In this document: piece after piece, positions 1-8,668 of the stretch
Layout: the number at the start of each line of letters is the position of its first letter
Numbering within the stretch: the stretch's first letter is position 1
Source of the DNA: Cyclobacteriaceae bacterium
Lineage (GTDB): Bacteria; Bacteroidota; Bacteroidia; Cytophagales; Cyclobacteriaceae
Length of the DNA: 64,000 nucleotides
Direction of reading: 5' to 3'
NCBI GenBank assembly: GCA_016787755.1
Contig: JAEUUA010000018.1
Coordinates: forward strand, 1 to 64,000
Made by a program: the position numbers and the translations under genes
The notes under the pieces: generated by a model
What the model saw: only the letters and a program-made list of their open reading frames with translations
Databases searched by the model: none
Told to the model about the DNA's origin: nothing

Positions 1-230
1 AATCCTCGGTCCTCATTAACTTTTTATTATCTCTCCGATTTCACAATCAAAGCCTCTTAAAGAATCAACTCGGATGCACCCTCTATCGAGTACATCCGGG
101 TCCGCTATCAATCTCCATTCATTCAAAGAACGTGTGAATTAACTAAGCAAAAATGCTTACGTAAATTCAGTGTGGATTTACTCCAAGTATCTTCTCCAAA
201 CCAACTGCCCAGAGTCCCATATTCGTTTTG
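1..230 (-). ncRNA. possible rRNA operon leader (5' external transcribed region)
   Basis: No open reading frame is credible here. Read leftward from the promoter at 237-267, the transcript would carry several hairpins: GTAAAT/ATTTAC arms near 155-180, an AAGCA/TGCTT hairpin near 145-158, and CGGATG/CATCCG arms near 72-100. It also carries GTTCTTTGA near 128-136, a motif I recall from Bacteroidota 16S rRNA leaders. The transcript runs out of the window, so the rRNA itself is not seen. A structured leader of another gene is the alternative. Confidence 0.42.
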
Positions 231-236
231 GGAGTG

Positions 237-267
237 CAAATGTAGGACTAAGCATCGCTTAATGCAA
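237..267 (-). promoter_or_regulatory. strong Bacteroidota-type promoter firing leftward out of the window
   Basis: On the minus strand TTG (265-267) is followed after 20 bases by TACATTTG (237-244), an exact match to the Bacteroidota -33/-7 pattern. The bases just downstream, CACTCCC, are identical to those downstream of the tRNA-Leu promoter at 4850-4857. This suggests a class of stable-RNA promoters. Confidence 0.68.
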
Positions 268-286
268 GTGAGGCTGAAAAATATTT

Positions 287-1567
287 TTAAACCTTACTTT
301 TTGATCTTATGATTGTCTGAGATCGATCCGGGCCAATAGAAATCAACGAAATTGGCACATTAAGAGCCTTTTCGAGGAAAAATATATAATTCAAAAGGTC
401 ACCAGGGACATCGTCTTCTGAGGTTCCTGAAATAGTCATGTTCCAACCTGGCAGCTCTGTATAAACAGGGATGATTTTTTCGTTTACAATCTCGTAAGGC
501 ATCATTTCTGTAACTGTACCATCGCTGAGTTTATAATGTGTGCAAATCTTTATTACCGGAAAAGTATTCAGCACATCCGCCTTCATCATTAACAACTGAG
601 TAACTCCATTAATCATGATAGAGTATTTCAAGGAAGGAAGATCTATCCAGCCACATCTTCGAGGTCTTCCTGTAGTAGAACCAAATTCATTTCCTTCTTT
701 TCTCATTCGTTCACCATCATCATCCATTAATTCGGTAGGGAATGGCCCGCTGCCCACCCGTGTACTATAGGCCTTAAAAATTCCATAAACCTCGCCAATG
801 CGACTTGGAGCAATCCCCAACCCCGTGCACGCGCCTGCAGTTACTGTATTAGAACTCGTGACAAATGGATAACTTCCAAAATCAATATCAAGAAGAGAGC
901 CCTGTGCGCCTTCTGCCAGCACTGTAGAATTCTTTTTTAATTCGTCATTAATAAAATATTCACTATCAATCAGATTGAACTCCTTTAAAAATGAAACGGC
1001 CTCAAAAAATTGAGTCTGCAACTCATCCCAATTAAATTCAATCGGATGATTCTTTAGAATCTCAAAATGAATATCGGTAAGCTTTTTAAACTTTGCCTCA
1101 AAATTTTTTGATAGCACATCGCCAACGCGCAAACCTTGACGACCAATTTTATCCTGATAAGAAGGACCAATACCCTTTAATGTCGAGCCAATTTTTTCAT
1201 CGCCCTTTGCTTTTTCATAAGCCTGATCGAGCAAACGATGCGTTGGAACAATGAGGGTAGCTTTTTTTGAAATGAATAAATTGGCTTTAACATTAAGATT
1301 ATACTTAGCCAATTTCTGAATTTCAATTTTGAAAACGATTGGATCCAATACTACCCCGTTGCCAATGATGTTTCGCGTTTTTTCTCTAAAAATACCAGAA
1401 GGTATCTGATGTAAAACGTGTTTGATCCCATCAAACTCAAGCGTATGACCCGCATTGGGGCCTCCTTGAAATCGTGCCACCACATCGTACTTAGGCGCTA
1501 ACACATCAACAATTTTACCCTTGCCTTCATCGCCCCATTGAAGACCTAACAGAACATCTACTTTCAT
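287..1567 (-). CDS. purA: adenylosuccinate synthetase
   Basis: PurA condenses IMP and aspartate using GTP, the first committed step from IMP to AMP, in the cytoplasm. The 426-residue length is normal. The N-terminal GDEGKGK phosphate loop lies at residues 12-18, with the catalytic Asp13 and, in NAGH, His41, both at the positions known from E. coli. The C-terminal GPDR motif is also present. ATG start. It follows the STAS gene on the same strand after 42 bases, so it may be read with STAS and fur. No separate promoter of the TAnnTTTG form is visible in that gap. Confidence 0.98.
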   Translation of the reverse strand: MKVDVLLGLQWGDEGKGKIVDVLAPKYDVVARFQGGPNAGHTLEFDGIKHVLHQIPSGIFREKTRNIIGNGVVLDPIVFKIEIQKLAKYNLNVKANLFISKKATLIVPTHRLLDQAYEKAKGDEKIGSTLKGIGPSYQDKIGRQGLRVGDVLSKNFEAKFKKLTDIHFEILKNHPIEFNWDELQTQFFEAVSFLKEFNLIDSEYFINDELKKNSTVLAEGAQGSLLDIDFGSYPFVTSSNTVTAGACTGLGIAPSRIGEVYGIFKAYSTRVGSGPFPTELMDDDGERMRKEGNEFGSTTGRPRRCGWIDLPSLKYSIMINGVTQLLMMKADVLNTFPVIKICTHYKLSDGTVTEMMPYEIVNEKIIPVYTELPGWNMTISGTSEDDVPGDLLNYIFFLEKALNVPISLISIGPDRSQTIIRSKSKV

Positions 1568-1609
1568 TTAGTATTATTTAAATCGCGCAATGGCGCAAAA
1601 ATGGCAACC

Positions 1610-1945
1610 CTATTTTTTCTGACTTATTTCATCTTCGGACTTGATGATCTGAAAGATGGCATTCAACTTAGTTATCACTAATAATTTGTTTACGCTTTCG
1701 GAAGGATTCATTAGGTATACTTCACCACCCTTATTTCTAAACTTTGTTAGAATTGTGATGAGTACACCAATGCCACTGCTATTGATATATCGAAGTTCGG
1801 AAATATCGATGATGCATACAGCCACTTGATGTGTGAGTGAATCATTCACCGCTGATATCAATAGAGTACCATTATCTTCTCCTATTAAATCTCCTGATAT
1901 TCTTAATATCAATGAGTTGCCTTTAATTTCCTGAGCAAAATTCAT
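1610..1945 (-). CDS. STAS-domain protein (anti-sigma factor antagonist type)
   Basis: This 111-residue single-domain protein has the SpoIIAA/RsbV-like STAS fold pattern: a beta strand with ISGDL near residue 17, then IIDISELRYINSSGIGVL around residues 45-61. Ser56/Ser57 sit where antagonists are phosphorylated by an anti-sigma kinase. No kinase or phosphatase partner lies nearby, so the pathway is unknown. In the family it would switch partners by phosphorylation in the cytoplasm. It lies between fur and purA on the same strand and may simply share their transcript. Confidence 0.86.
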   Translation of the reverse strand: MNFAQEIKGNSLILRISGDLIGEDNGTLLISAVNDSLTHQVAVCIIDISELRYINSSGIGVLITILTKFRNKGGEVYLMNPSESVNKLLVITKLNAIFQIIKSEDEISQKK

Positions 1946-2033
1946 GTGTTAAAATTAATTTTTTAAAGTTTGGCCACATGGAATTCGCGCAATTATTAGC
2001 ACCCTGAAGGGGTTAGCTCGCTTTATGCTCATT

Positions 2034-2498
2034 TCATGACTTTCTATTTTCACAATTCTTTTTAGTACATGATGCATACAAAATTAAGGAATGATGCATC
2101 ACATTAAAATGTAATAATTCACCCACTGTACTTTGAATGGTTTGAATGCGTGGGTCACAAAACTCTGTTACCTTATGGCATTCGGTGCAAATCAAATGAT
2201 CATGCTGTTTATAACCATATGATTTTTCGTACTGGGCCAGATTTTTACCAAATTGATGCTTGCTTACTAAATCGCACTCAACTAACAAATCCAGTGTATT
2301 ATAAACCGTTGCACGACTCACCCGGTAATTTTTGTTCTTCATGCTAATGTAGAGCGACTCCACATCGAAATGACCCGCTAACGAATATATTTCTTCCAAG
2401 ATCGCGTAGCGTTCCGGGGTCTTCCTAAGCTCCTTATTTTCCAAATAAGCCGTAAAGATTTGTTTTACCTCATCAAAAACCTTCTGATTCAATACCAT
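2034..2498 (-). CDS. Fur-family transcriptional regulator
   Basis: Metal-dependent repressor family. The N-terminal winged helix covers about residues 20-85 ([13 protein letters not shown], then [12 protein letters not shown] as recognition helix). It is followed by the metal/dimerisation domain with [17 protein letters not shown] around residues 98-114 and a second cysteine pair, CTKKNC, near the C-terminus, which together form the structural zinc site. At 154 residues it is of normal length. Whether it senses iron (Fur), peroxide (PerR) or zinc (Zur) cannot be decided from these residues. ATG start, with a clear promoter upstream at 2515-2546. Confidence 0.93.
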   Translation of the reverse strand: MVLNQKVFDEVKQIFTAYLENKELRKTPERYAILEEIYSLAGHFDVESLYISMKNKNYRVSRATVYNTLDLLVECDLVSKHQFGKNLAQYEKSYGYKQHDHLICTECHKVTEFCDPRIQTIQSTVGELLHFNVMHHSLILYASCTKKNCENRKS

Positions 2499-2514
2499 GA
2501 TTGGGAATAGGTGA

Positions 2515-2546
2515 CAAATATAGTATTTCGCTCAAGGGTTGACCAA
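2515..2546 (-). promoter_or_regulatory. promoter of the fur-family gene
   Basis: Minus strand TTG (2544-2546), 21-base spacer, TATATTTG (2515-2522), ending 17 bases before the ATG at 2498. The fit to the Bacteroidota consensus is exact. The leader would be about 10 bases. Confidence 0.68.
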
Positions 2547-2567
2547 CAATCAAATTATGATTTAATG

Positions 2568-4787
2568 CTAGTTACTACGGGAATCAAATCTTGAAACTTT
2601 TACCACTCCTTCTACTTTTTCCAGTTTGTTAATCAGAGTTTCAAGATGACGGGTGTCATTAACGTATAGCATGATTTCACCACTAAAAATACCCTGGTCA
2701 GTTTTAAATGAAAGCGAACTCATATTAACCTTCAATTCTTCAGAAATCACTTTCGAGACATCATTTATCAAACCGACCCTGTCTGTGCCAATTATTTTTA
2801 ATCCAGTAAGGAAAGCCACCTCATGCTGCGATGTCCATTTTGCTTTGATCACTCTGTTGCCATGATTGGCCAATAGCTCCATGGCATTTGGGCAAGTGGT
2901 ACGATGGATTTTAATACCCTCATTAACCGTTACAAAACCAAAAACTTCATCGCCAGGAATTGGTGTACAACATTTAGCGAGCTTATATTCAACCACATCC
3001 ATATCCTCTCCAATCAAAAGCGTATCTTCATGCCGACCTTTTGTTTTGTGAATCTCCTGCTCAATTGCCTTTGCATCTTGTGATTCTGAATGCGGTCTAT
3101 TTTTAAGTGGTGATGATGGCTTAAAGTCTTTAAACCGCTTTAAGTCATTAATGGTAATTAACCCTTTCCCGATACGGAAGTGCAATTCAAATTGTGAGGG
3201 CACATTAAAGTAAGCACGCATCTGTTCAAACACCCGACTATTTCCATCAATCTTCAGTTGCTTGAGTTTTCTTTTAAGCACTGATTTACCCTCATCTACA
3301 AGGAATCTCTTATTCTCTTTTAGAAGTTCTTTAATTTTTGACTTAGCCTTGGGGCTGATTACGAAGCGCAACCAATCTTCCTTTGGCTTTTGTTTGGAGG
3401 ATGTGAGAATTTCGATCTGATCTCCATTTTTCAATAAATGGTTTATTGGAACAAGTTTTTGATTCACCTTTGCGCCAATGCACTTTGCTCCTATATCGGT
3501 ATGAATGTCAAATGCAAAGTCCAGCGCTGTAGCTCCTATCGGAAGGGTTTTCAATTCCCCTTTAGGAGTAAATACAAATACCTCTTCGTTAAATAAATTT
3601 CCACGAAAGTCATCCACAAATTCCAGTGCCGACAAATCCTGTTTCTCCAATAAATCACGAACTTTAACCAACCATTTTTCGAGATTCGATTCGTGGCTCG
3701 ATACGCTGTCCTTATATTTCCAGTGAGCAGCATACCCTTTTTCAGCAATTTCGTCCATTCGCTTGGTACGAATCTGAACCTCTACCCATTGCCCATTTTT
3801 TGCCATTACGGTTGTATGGAGTGATTCATATCCGTTTCCTTTGGGAGTACTGATCCAATCGCGAAGCCGATCCGGATTTGGCGTATAATAATCCGTTACA
3901 ATTGAATATACCTGCCAACAAAAAGACTTCTCTTGTTCAATGGGGGTCTCCAATATCAAACGAACTGCGAACAAATCAAAAACCTCCTCGAAGGGAATAT
4001 TCTGTTTTCGCATTTTGCTGTAGATCGAGAATATTGATTTGGGGCGACTTTTAATTTCGTATTCAATATTCAATTTATCTAACTCCTCTTTCAGAGGCTG
4101 TACAAATTGCTTGATGAATTTATTTCGAGAGGCACGGCTTTCATCAATTTTATCTGAAATCTCTTCGTATACGGGCTGGTCGGTGAACCTCAGATATAAA
4201 TCTTCGAGTTCAGTTTTAATCGCGTTCAGCCCTAATCGATGGGCAAGTGGTGCATATAAATAAATTGTTTCGGAGGATACCCTAAGTTGCTTATGACGTG
4301 GCATACTTTCCAATGTCCGCATGTTATGCAACCGATCAGCCAGCTTTATCAGTATTACTCTTACATCCTCAGAAAGAGTGAAAAGCATTTTTCTAAAATT
4401 CTCAGCCTGGGCGGATGACCCATATTCAAAGGCGCCTTTAATTTTAGTTAGTCCGTCTACAATTTTGGTTGTCTTCTTTCCAAAGAGTCGCTCGATATCT
4501 TTAAGTTGAATATCTGTGTCTTCAACCACATCATGCAGCAGAGCTGCAATGATTGACGTGGTGCCTAGCCCAATTTCCTGAACACAGATTTCGGCTACCG
4601 AAAGAGGATGAAAAATATACGGTTCGCCCGATTTTCTGCGCATGTCTTTGTGCGCTTCCATGGCCATTGTAAAAGCCCGCTTTATCAGTTTGGCATCGCC
4701 CTCCCTAAGTACAGGTTTGGCTTGGCGTAACAACCTTCGGTAGCGCCCAATTATCTCTTTTTTCTCTTCAACAGCATCAATTACCAC
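2568..4787 (-). CDS. bifunctional (p)ppGpp synthetase/hydrolase (RelA/SpoT)
   Basis: A long Rel enzyme of 739 residues that makes and degrades (p)ppGpp, the stringent-response alarmone. Domains in order: HD hydrolase with an intact LLHDVVEDT (about residues 84-92), synthetase with RDWISTPKGNGYESLHTT (about 312-330), TGS (about 410-470), a conserved CCTPIPGDEVFGF zinc-finger-like region (about 607-620), and a C-terminal ACT domain. The intact HD motif argues for a bifunctional rather than synthetase-only enzyme. The start is GTG at 4787; no ATG gives the conserved N-terminus. Confidence 0.96.
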   Translation of the reverse strand: MVIDAVEEKKEIIGRYRRLLRQAKPVLREGDAKLIKRAFTMAMEAHKDMRRKSGEPYIFHPLSVAEICVQEIGLGTTSIIAALLHDVVEDTDIQLKDIERLFGKKTTKIVDGLTKIKGAFEYGSSAQAENFRKMLFTLSEDVRVILIKLADRLHNMRTLESMPRHKQLRVSSETIYLYAPLAHRLGLNAIKTELEDLYLRFTDQPVYEEISDKIDESRASRNKFIKQFVQPLKEELDKLNIEYEIKSRPKSIFSIYSKMRKQNIPFEEVFDLFAVRLILETPIEQEKSFCWQVYSIVTDYYTPNPDRLRDWISTPKGNGYESLHTTVMAKNGQWVEVQIRTKRMDEIAEKGYAAHWKYKDSVSSHESNLEKWLVKVRDLLEKQDLSALEFVDDFRGNLFNEEVFVFTPKGELKTLPIGATALDFAFDIHTDIGAKCIGAKVNQKLVPINHLLKNGDQIEILTSSKQKPKEDWLRFVISPKAKSKIKELLKENKRFLVDEGKSVLKRKLKQLKIDGNSRVFEQMRAYFNVPSQFELHFRIGKGLITINDLKRFKDFKPSSPLKNRPHSESQDAKAIEQEIHKTKGRHEDTLLIGEDMDVVEYKLAKCCTPIPGDEVFGFVTVNEGIKIHRTTCPNAMELLANHGNRVIKAKWTSQHEVAFLTGLKIIGTDRVGLINDVSKVISEELKVNMSSLSFKTDQGIFSGEIMLYVNDTRHLETLINKLEKVEGVVKVSRFDSRSN

Positions 4788-4827
4788 GTATCTATAAACT
4801 TTTAAAAATCGATTTTTATAACTTGGC

Positions 4828-4857
4828 TTTAATCATAACGAATAATCCCTAAATTTG
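4828..4857 (+). promoter_or_regulatory. promoter of tRNA-Leu
   Basis: TTT (4828-4830), 19 bases, TAAATTTG (4850-4857), then CACTCCC. The tract from the CC before the -7 box to CACTCCC matches the leftward promoter at 237-244 except for one base inside the box. Transcription would start about 45 bases before the tRNA. Confidence 0.66.
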
Positions 4858-4907
4858 CACTCCCTTTGACAAAAAAGGCCAATTTTTTAATTCAAAGGGC
4901 TATTTAT

Positions 4908-4989
4908 GCGGATGTGGCGTAATTGGCAGCCGCGCCAGACTTAGGATCTGGTGCCGCAAGGCGTGGGGGTTCGAGTCCCTTCATCCGCA
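4908..4989 (+). tRNA. tRNA-Leu, anticodon UAG
   Basis: The acceptor arms GCGGATG (4908-4914) and CATCCGC (4982-4988) pair fully, with A as discriminator base and no encoded CCA (the genome reads CAA after it). The anticodon loop CTTAGGA gives UAG, within a CAGA/TCTG stem. A long variable arm (GTGCCGCAAGGCGT) and the GGTTCGAGTCC T-arm fit a class II leucine tRNA. Confidence 0.97.
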
Positions 4990-4998
4990 CAAAAAACT

Positions 4999-5044
4999 TG
5001 AACCCTCCGGCCGGTGATTAAAAAATTGCCGACAGGAGGGTTCA
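4999..5044 (+). terminator. hairpin downstream of tRNA-Leu
   Basis: Perfect 10-bp arms TGAACCCTCC (4999-5008) and GGAGGGTTCA (5035-5044), with short inner GGC/GCC pairing and an A-rich loop. Only a weak T-tract follows, so it may be a processing or attenuation hairpin rather than a strict intrinsic terminator. It separates the tRNA from tig. Confidence 0.55.
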
Positions 5045-5100
5045 TTAATTCTTGCCATTACAGTGGTGAAAATAATGTAAAACCATAAAATCCAATAGCC

Positions 5101-6450
5101 TTGAATATCACATTAGACAAACAGAGCGCAACTGACGGTTTGATTAAAGTTATACTAACCGAAAGTGATTATCAACCCAAAGTAGAAGAAAAGGTAAAAG
5201 ACTTTGCCCGCAAGGCAAACATAAAAGGATTTCGCCAAGGCAAGGTGCCAGCGGGGGTAATCAAAAAAATGTATGGCAAATCCATTTTGGTTGAGGAAGT
5301 GAATCATTTAGTTTCTCATTTGGTTTCAGATTATATCCGCGATCAGAAACTTCGCATTTTGGGTGACCCAATGCCAAATCAGGAGAAGGCATATACCATT
5401 GACTGGGATTCGCAAAAAGATTTTGAGTTTGAATTTCAAATTGGTTTGGTGGAGGATTTTTTAGTTGATCTTTCCCCGAAAGTGAAAGTAAAATCACACC
5501 CTATTGAAGTGGATCAAACCGTGATGGATGAAACGTTAACGGATTTAAAAAACAGATTTGGCACCATCATCTACCCGGAAGTAAGTGAAATGGGTCATCA
5601 TCTGTATGGTGAAATTTCACTTGCCGGTCAGGAGGAGAAAAAGAGTTCTTACATCGCCTTCGAAAAAATTTCAAAGAAGGAACAAAAGAAATTTATTGGT
5701 CTTAAGAAGGACGATATTGTTGAATTCGATATTGAAAAAACTTTTCTTGATGATGCTGCCATTGCTCAAGTTTTAAATATTTCAGAAGAAGAAGCAAAGC
5801 AGGCCAAGGGCACCTATTCATTTAAGGTGACTACCATCAGCCAAACAGAGCCTGCCGCTATTAATCAGGAGTTCTTTGATAAAGTATTCGGCAAAGATGT
5901 AGTGAAGGATGAGACAGAGTTTTTAGATAAAGTAAAATCAACCATTTCAGAAAATTACAATCGTGAGAGTGATCATTTATTAAGTCATGAGATTCAACAC
6001 CACTATGTTGATCACACAAAAATCAGCATGCCTGAATCCTTTCTTAAAAACTGGCTGAAAAACAGCAGCCATGGGCAGGTAACAGACGATATTCTGGAGA
6101 AAGAATTCAATGCTTACCGGGATTCCCTTAAATGGGATTTGATCAAAAATAAAATTGCCGAGGAGAAAGAAATAAAAGTAGAAGGCGATGAAGTGCGTGA
6201 AAAGGCAAAGCAACAGATTGTTGAACAATTTGGGGGAGCTGCTATTGCTGCGCAATTAGGCGATAAGTTGAATGATATTGCTAATAACTTTCTGTCGGGG
6301 CAGGATGGCAAGGGCGAAAACTTCATGAAAATTTATAATCAGTTACGCGAAGAGAAAATCATGAAGGTGATTAAAGACTCAATCACAATCGATGAAAAGA
6401 AAGTTACACTGGATCAGTTTAAAAAAATAGCTGAAGCGCATCGCCATTAG
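5101..6450 (+). CDS. tig: trigger factor (ribosome-associated chaperone and prolyl isomerase)
   Basis: Trigger factor binds ribosomes at the exit tunnel and shields nascent chains. Of the 449 residues, the N-terminal ribosome-binding domain carries the signature GFRQGKVPAGVIKKMYG (about residues 42-58); a PPIase-like middle domain (about 155-240) and a helical C-terminal domain follow. The start is TTG: reading upstream in frame, the stop TAA at 5086-5088 comes before any ATG, and MNITLDKQ fits the family. It is followed by clpP and clpX in the widely conserved order tig-clpP-clpX. Confidence 0.95.
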   Translation: MNITLDKQSATDGLIKVILTESDYQPKVEEKVKDFARKANIKGFRQGKVPAGVIKKMYGKSILVEEVNHLVSHLVSDYIRDQKLRILGDPMPNQEKAYTIDWDSQKDFEFEFQIGLVEDFLVDLSPKVKVKSHPIEVDQTVMDETLTDLKNRFGTIIYPEVSEMGHHLYGEISLAGQEEKKSSYIAFEKISKKEQKKFIGLKKDDIVEFDIEKTFLDDAAIAQVLNISEEEAKQAKGTYSFKVTTISQTEPAAINQEFFDKVFGKDVVKDETEFLDKVKSTISENYNRESDHLLSHEIQHHYVDHTKISMPESFLKNWLKNSSHGQVTDDILEKEFNAYRDSLKWDLIKNKIAEEKEIKVEGDEVREKAKQQIVEQFGGAAIAAQLGDKLNDIANNFLSGQDGKGENFMKIYNQLREEKIMKVIKDSITIDEKKVTLDQFKKIAEAHRH

Positions 6451-6489
6451 GTAAGAACTATAATTGTACCAAACTGGTTCATAGGGAAC

Positions 6490-6523
6490 TCTGCTCCGAT
6501 AGCTATCGGGCTGGGGCTTTTTT
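6490..6523 (+). terminator. terminator of tig built on a palindrome
   Basis: The perfect palindrome CCGATAGCTATCGG (6496-6509) is flanked by weakly pairing CTCTGCT / GCTGGGG and followed by CTTTTTTATT. It lies 40-70 bases after the tig stop. I recall this 14-base palindrome as a recurrent short element in Bacteroidota genomes; that is not tested here. Confidence 0.6.
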
Positions 6524-6611
6524 ATTGACTTTTTCTTAGTAACATTGACAAGAAAACAATAAAAGGAGCTCCAAAATCGACTTAATTAAGAACTGTAAAC
6601 TATTTATATCT

Positions 6612-7307
6612 ATGTCACAATCAAACGAATTCAGAAAATATGCTGTCAATCATTTAGGCATGAGTGGCAATTCACTAGACAGCTACGCAAAGTACATGAA
6701 CGAAATGACCCACACCGTCACGGGCATGACGCCAAACGTAGTAGAAGAGCGTCAGATGCGAGCAACCGTTATCGATGTATTTTCAAGGTTGATGGCTGAT
6801 CGAATTATCTTTTTTGGTACTGCCGTTGATGATTATGTAGCGAACGTAATCACGGCTCAACTTCTTTTTCTGGAATCCTCTGATCCGAAAAAAGACATTA
6901 TTATGTATGTAAATAGTCCGGGTGGCTCTGTTTATGCTGGCCTTGGCATTTACGACACTATGCAATACGTAAATCCGGATGTGGCAACCATTTGCACAGG
7001 CATGGCCGCTTCGATGGGTGCTGTTTTGTTGGCCGCTGGTGCCAATAAAAAAAGATCAGCGCTTCCGCACTCACGCATTATGATTCACCAGCCATCGGCA
7101 GGCATGCAAGGAACTTCACGGGATATGGAAATTTCATTGAAGCAAACCCTTGAACTACGTCAGGATTTATATACCATTTTGGCTAGCCATAGCGGACAGA
7201 CTTTCGAGAAAATTGATAAAGATTCTGATCGCGACTATTGGATGCGGGCTAAAGAGGCCAAAGAATATGGCTTGATTGACGAAGTATTAGAACGAAATAA
7301 GAAATAA
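6612..7307 (+). CDS. clpP: ATP-dependent Clp protease proteolytic subunit
   Basis: Serine peptidase that forms the barrel of ClpXP. The triad is visible: Ser134 in GMAASMGA, His159 in RIMIHQP, and Asp208 (or 206) in DSDRDYW, with spacing like the E. coli enzyme. The 231-residue length includes about 35 extra N-terminal residues, likely a propeptide. ATG start. clpX follows 118 bases downstream on the same strand and supplies the unfoldase. Confidence 0.97.
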   Translation: MSQSNEFRKYAVNHLGMSGNSLDSYAKYMNEMTHTVTGMTPNVVEERQMRATVIDVFSRLMADRIIFFGTAVDDYVANVITAQLLFLESSDPKKDIIMYVNSPGGSVYAGLGIYDTMQYVNPDVATICTGMAASMGAVLLAAGANKKRSALPHSRIMIHQPSAGMQGTSRDMEISLKQTLELRQDLYTILASHSGQTFEKIDKDSDRDYWMRAKEAKEYGLIDEVLERNKK

Positions 7308-7357
7308 TTGGCGCTAATTAGACAATTTGTTGATAGGCCAATGTGCCAATTAATCGA

Positions 7358-7365
7358 TACATTTG
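7358..7365 (+). promoter_or_regulatory. possible -7 box of a clpX promoter
   Basis: TACATTTG lies 60 bases before the clpX ATG. No TTG or TTT is found at the right distance upstream (the nearest TTG is 25 bases away), so only half of the promoter pattern is met. Confidence 0.38.
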
Positions 7366-7425
7366 TAAGTGTGATTAATTAAAATCATCGGCATTTCAAC
7401 ACATTGACAATCGACTAATTGATTT

Positions 7426-8661
7426 ATGGCTGAAGTTACATGCTCATTTTGCGGTAGAAACAAGAAAGATGTTGACCTGATGATCTCGGGAATACACGCG
7501 CATATCTGCGATAAATGTGTAACCCAGGCTAACCAGATTTTGCAGGAAGAGAAGAAAAATAAAGTAGAAGCAGGAACACTGCCTAATTTCAAACTGGTAA
7601 AGCCGCGTGAAATCAAGAAATTTTTGGATGAGTATGTAATTGGCCAGGATGAGGCTAAACGCGTAATGTCAGTGGCTGTTTACAATCACTACAAAAGACT
7701 CATGCAACGCAAAATCGAGAATGATATTACGATTGAAAAATCAAATATCATTATGGTAGGTGAAACCGGAACAGGAAAAACATACCTGGCAAAGACGTTA
7801 GCTAAAATTCTTCAAGTCCCGTTTTGCATTGCGGATGCTACCGTGCTAACCGAAGCTGGCTATGTTGGCGAAGATGTGGAAAGCATTTTAACCCGCTTAT
7901 TACAGGCTGCTGATTACAATACTGAAGCCGCTGAGCGTGGAATTGTATATATCGATGAGATTGATAAAATTGCCCGCAAATCCGACAATCCTTCTATTAC
8001 CCGCGATGTGAGTGGTGAAGGTGTTCAACAAGCCTTGTTAAAACTTCTGGAAGGAACTTCAGTAAACGTGCCCCCACAGGGTGGACGCAAGCATCCCGAT
8101 CAAAAAATGATTACTGTTAACACAGAAAATATTTTGTTTATCTGTGGGGGTGCTTTTGAAGGAATTTCACGCCTGATTGGAAAGCGATTAAATACTCAGC
8201 CATTAGGATTTACAGCTTCGGCCAACAGTTTGAGCCCTGCTGAATTTGATAAAGACAATTTACTTCAGTTTGTATCCGCTCAGGATTTAAAAAGCTTTGG
8301 CCTGATACCAGAATTAATTGGCCGATTACCCGTAGTCTCTTTCCTAAATCCATTAGATCACGATGCGCTTCGCAAGATTTTAACAGAGCCTAAAAATGCG
8401 CTTATTAAACAATACAAACGCCTCTTTGAAATGGAGGAAATTACCATCGAGTTTAAAGAGGGTGCCCTTGATTTTATTGTTGAAAAAGCGGTTGATTTTA
8501 AATTAGGGGCTCGCGGTTTACGTTCGATATGCGAGGCCATTGTGAATGATGCCATGTTCGAATTGCCCTCCGATAAAACAACAGATCGTCTTGTAATCAA
8601 TCGCGCGTACGCGGAGGAGAAATTCAACAAGTCGCATTACAGTAAGTTGAAGGTTGCTTAA
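7426..8661 (+). CDS. clpX: ATP-dependent Clp protease ATP-binding subunit ClpX
   Basis: AAA+ unfoldase that feeds ClpP. The N-terminal zinc finger has Cys6, Cys9, Cys28 and Cys31. Walker A GETGTGKT is at about residues 112-119, Walker [10 protein letters not shown] near 174, and the pore loop GYVGEDVE near 144-151. The ClpP-contact loop of the IGF type is seen as LIGKRL/LGF near residues 247-260. At 411 residues it is complete. ATG start. It converges with lpxB, which ends 7 bases away. Confidence 0.98.
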   Translation: MAEVTCSFCGRNKKDVDLMISGIHAHICDKCVTQANQILQEEKKNKVEAGTLPNFKLVKPREIKKFLDEYVIGQDEAKRVMSVAVYNHYKRLMQRKIENDITIEKSNIIMVGETGTGKTYLAKTLAKILQVPFCIADATVLTEAGYVGEDVESILTRLLQAADYNTEAAERGIVYIDEIDKIARKSDNPSITRDVSGEGVQQALLKLLEGTSVNVPPQGGRKHPDQKMITVNTENILFICGGAFEGISRLIGKRLNTQPLGFTASANSLSPAEFDKDNLLQFVSAQDLKSFGLIPELIGRLPVVSFLNPLDHDALRKILTEPKNALIKQYKRLFEMEEITIEFKEGALDFIVEKAVDFKLGARGLRSICEAIVNDAMFELPSDKTTDRLVINRAYAEEKFNKSHYSKLKVA

Positions 8662-8668
8662 CTTCTAC

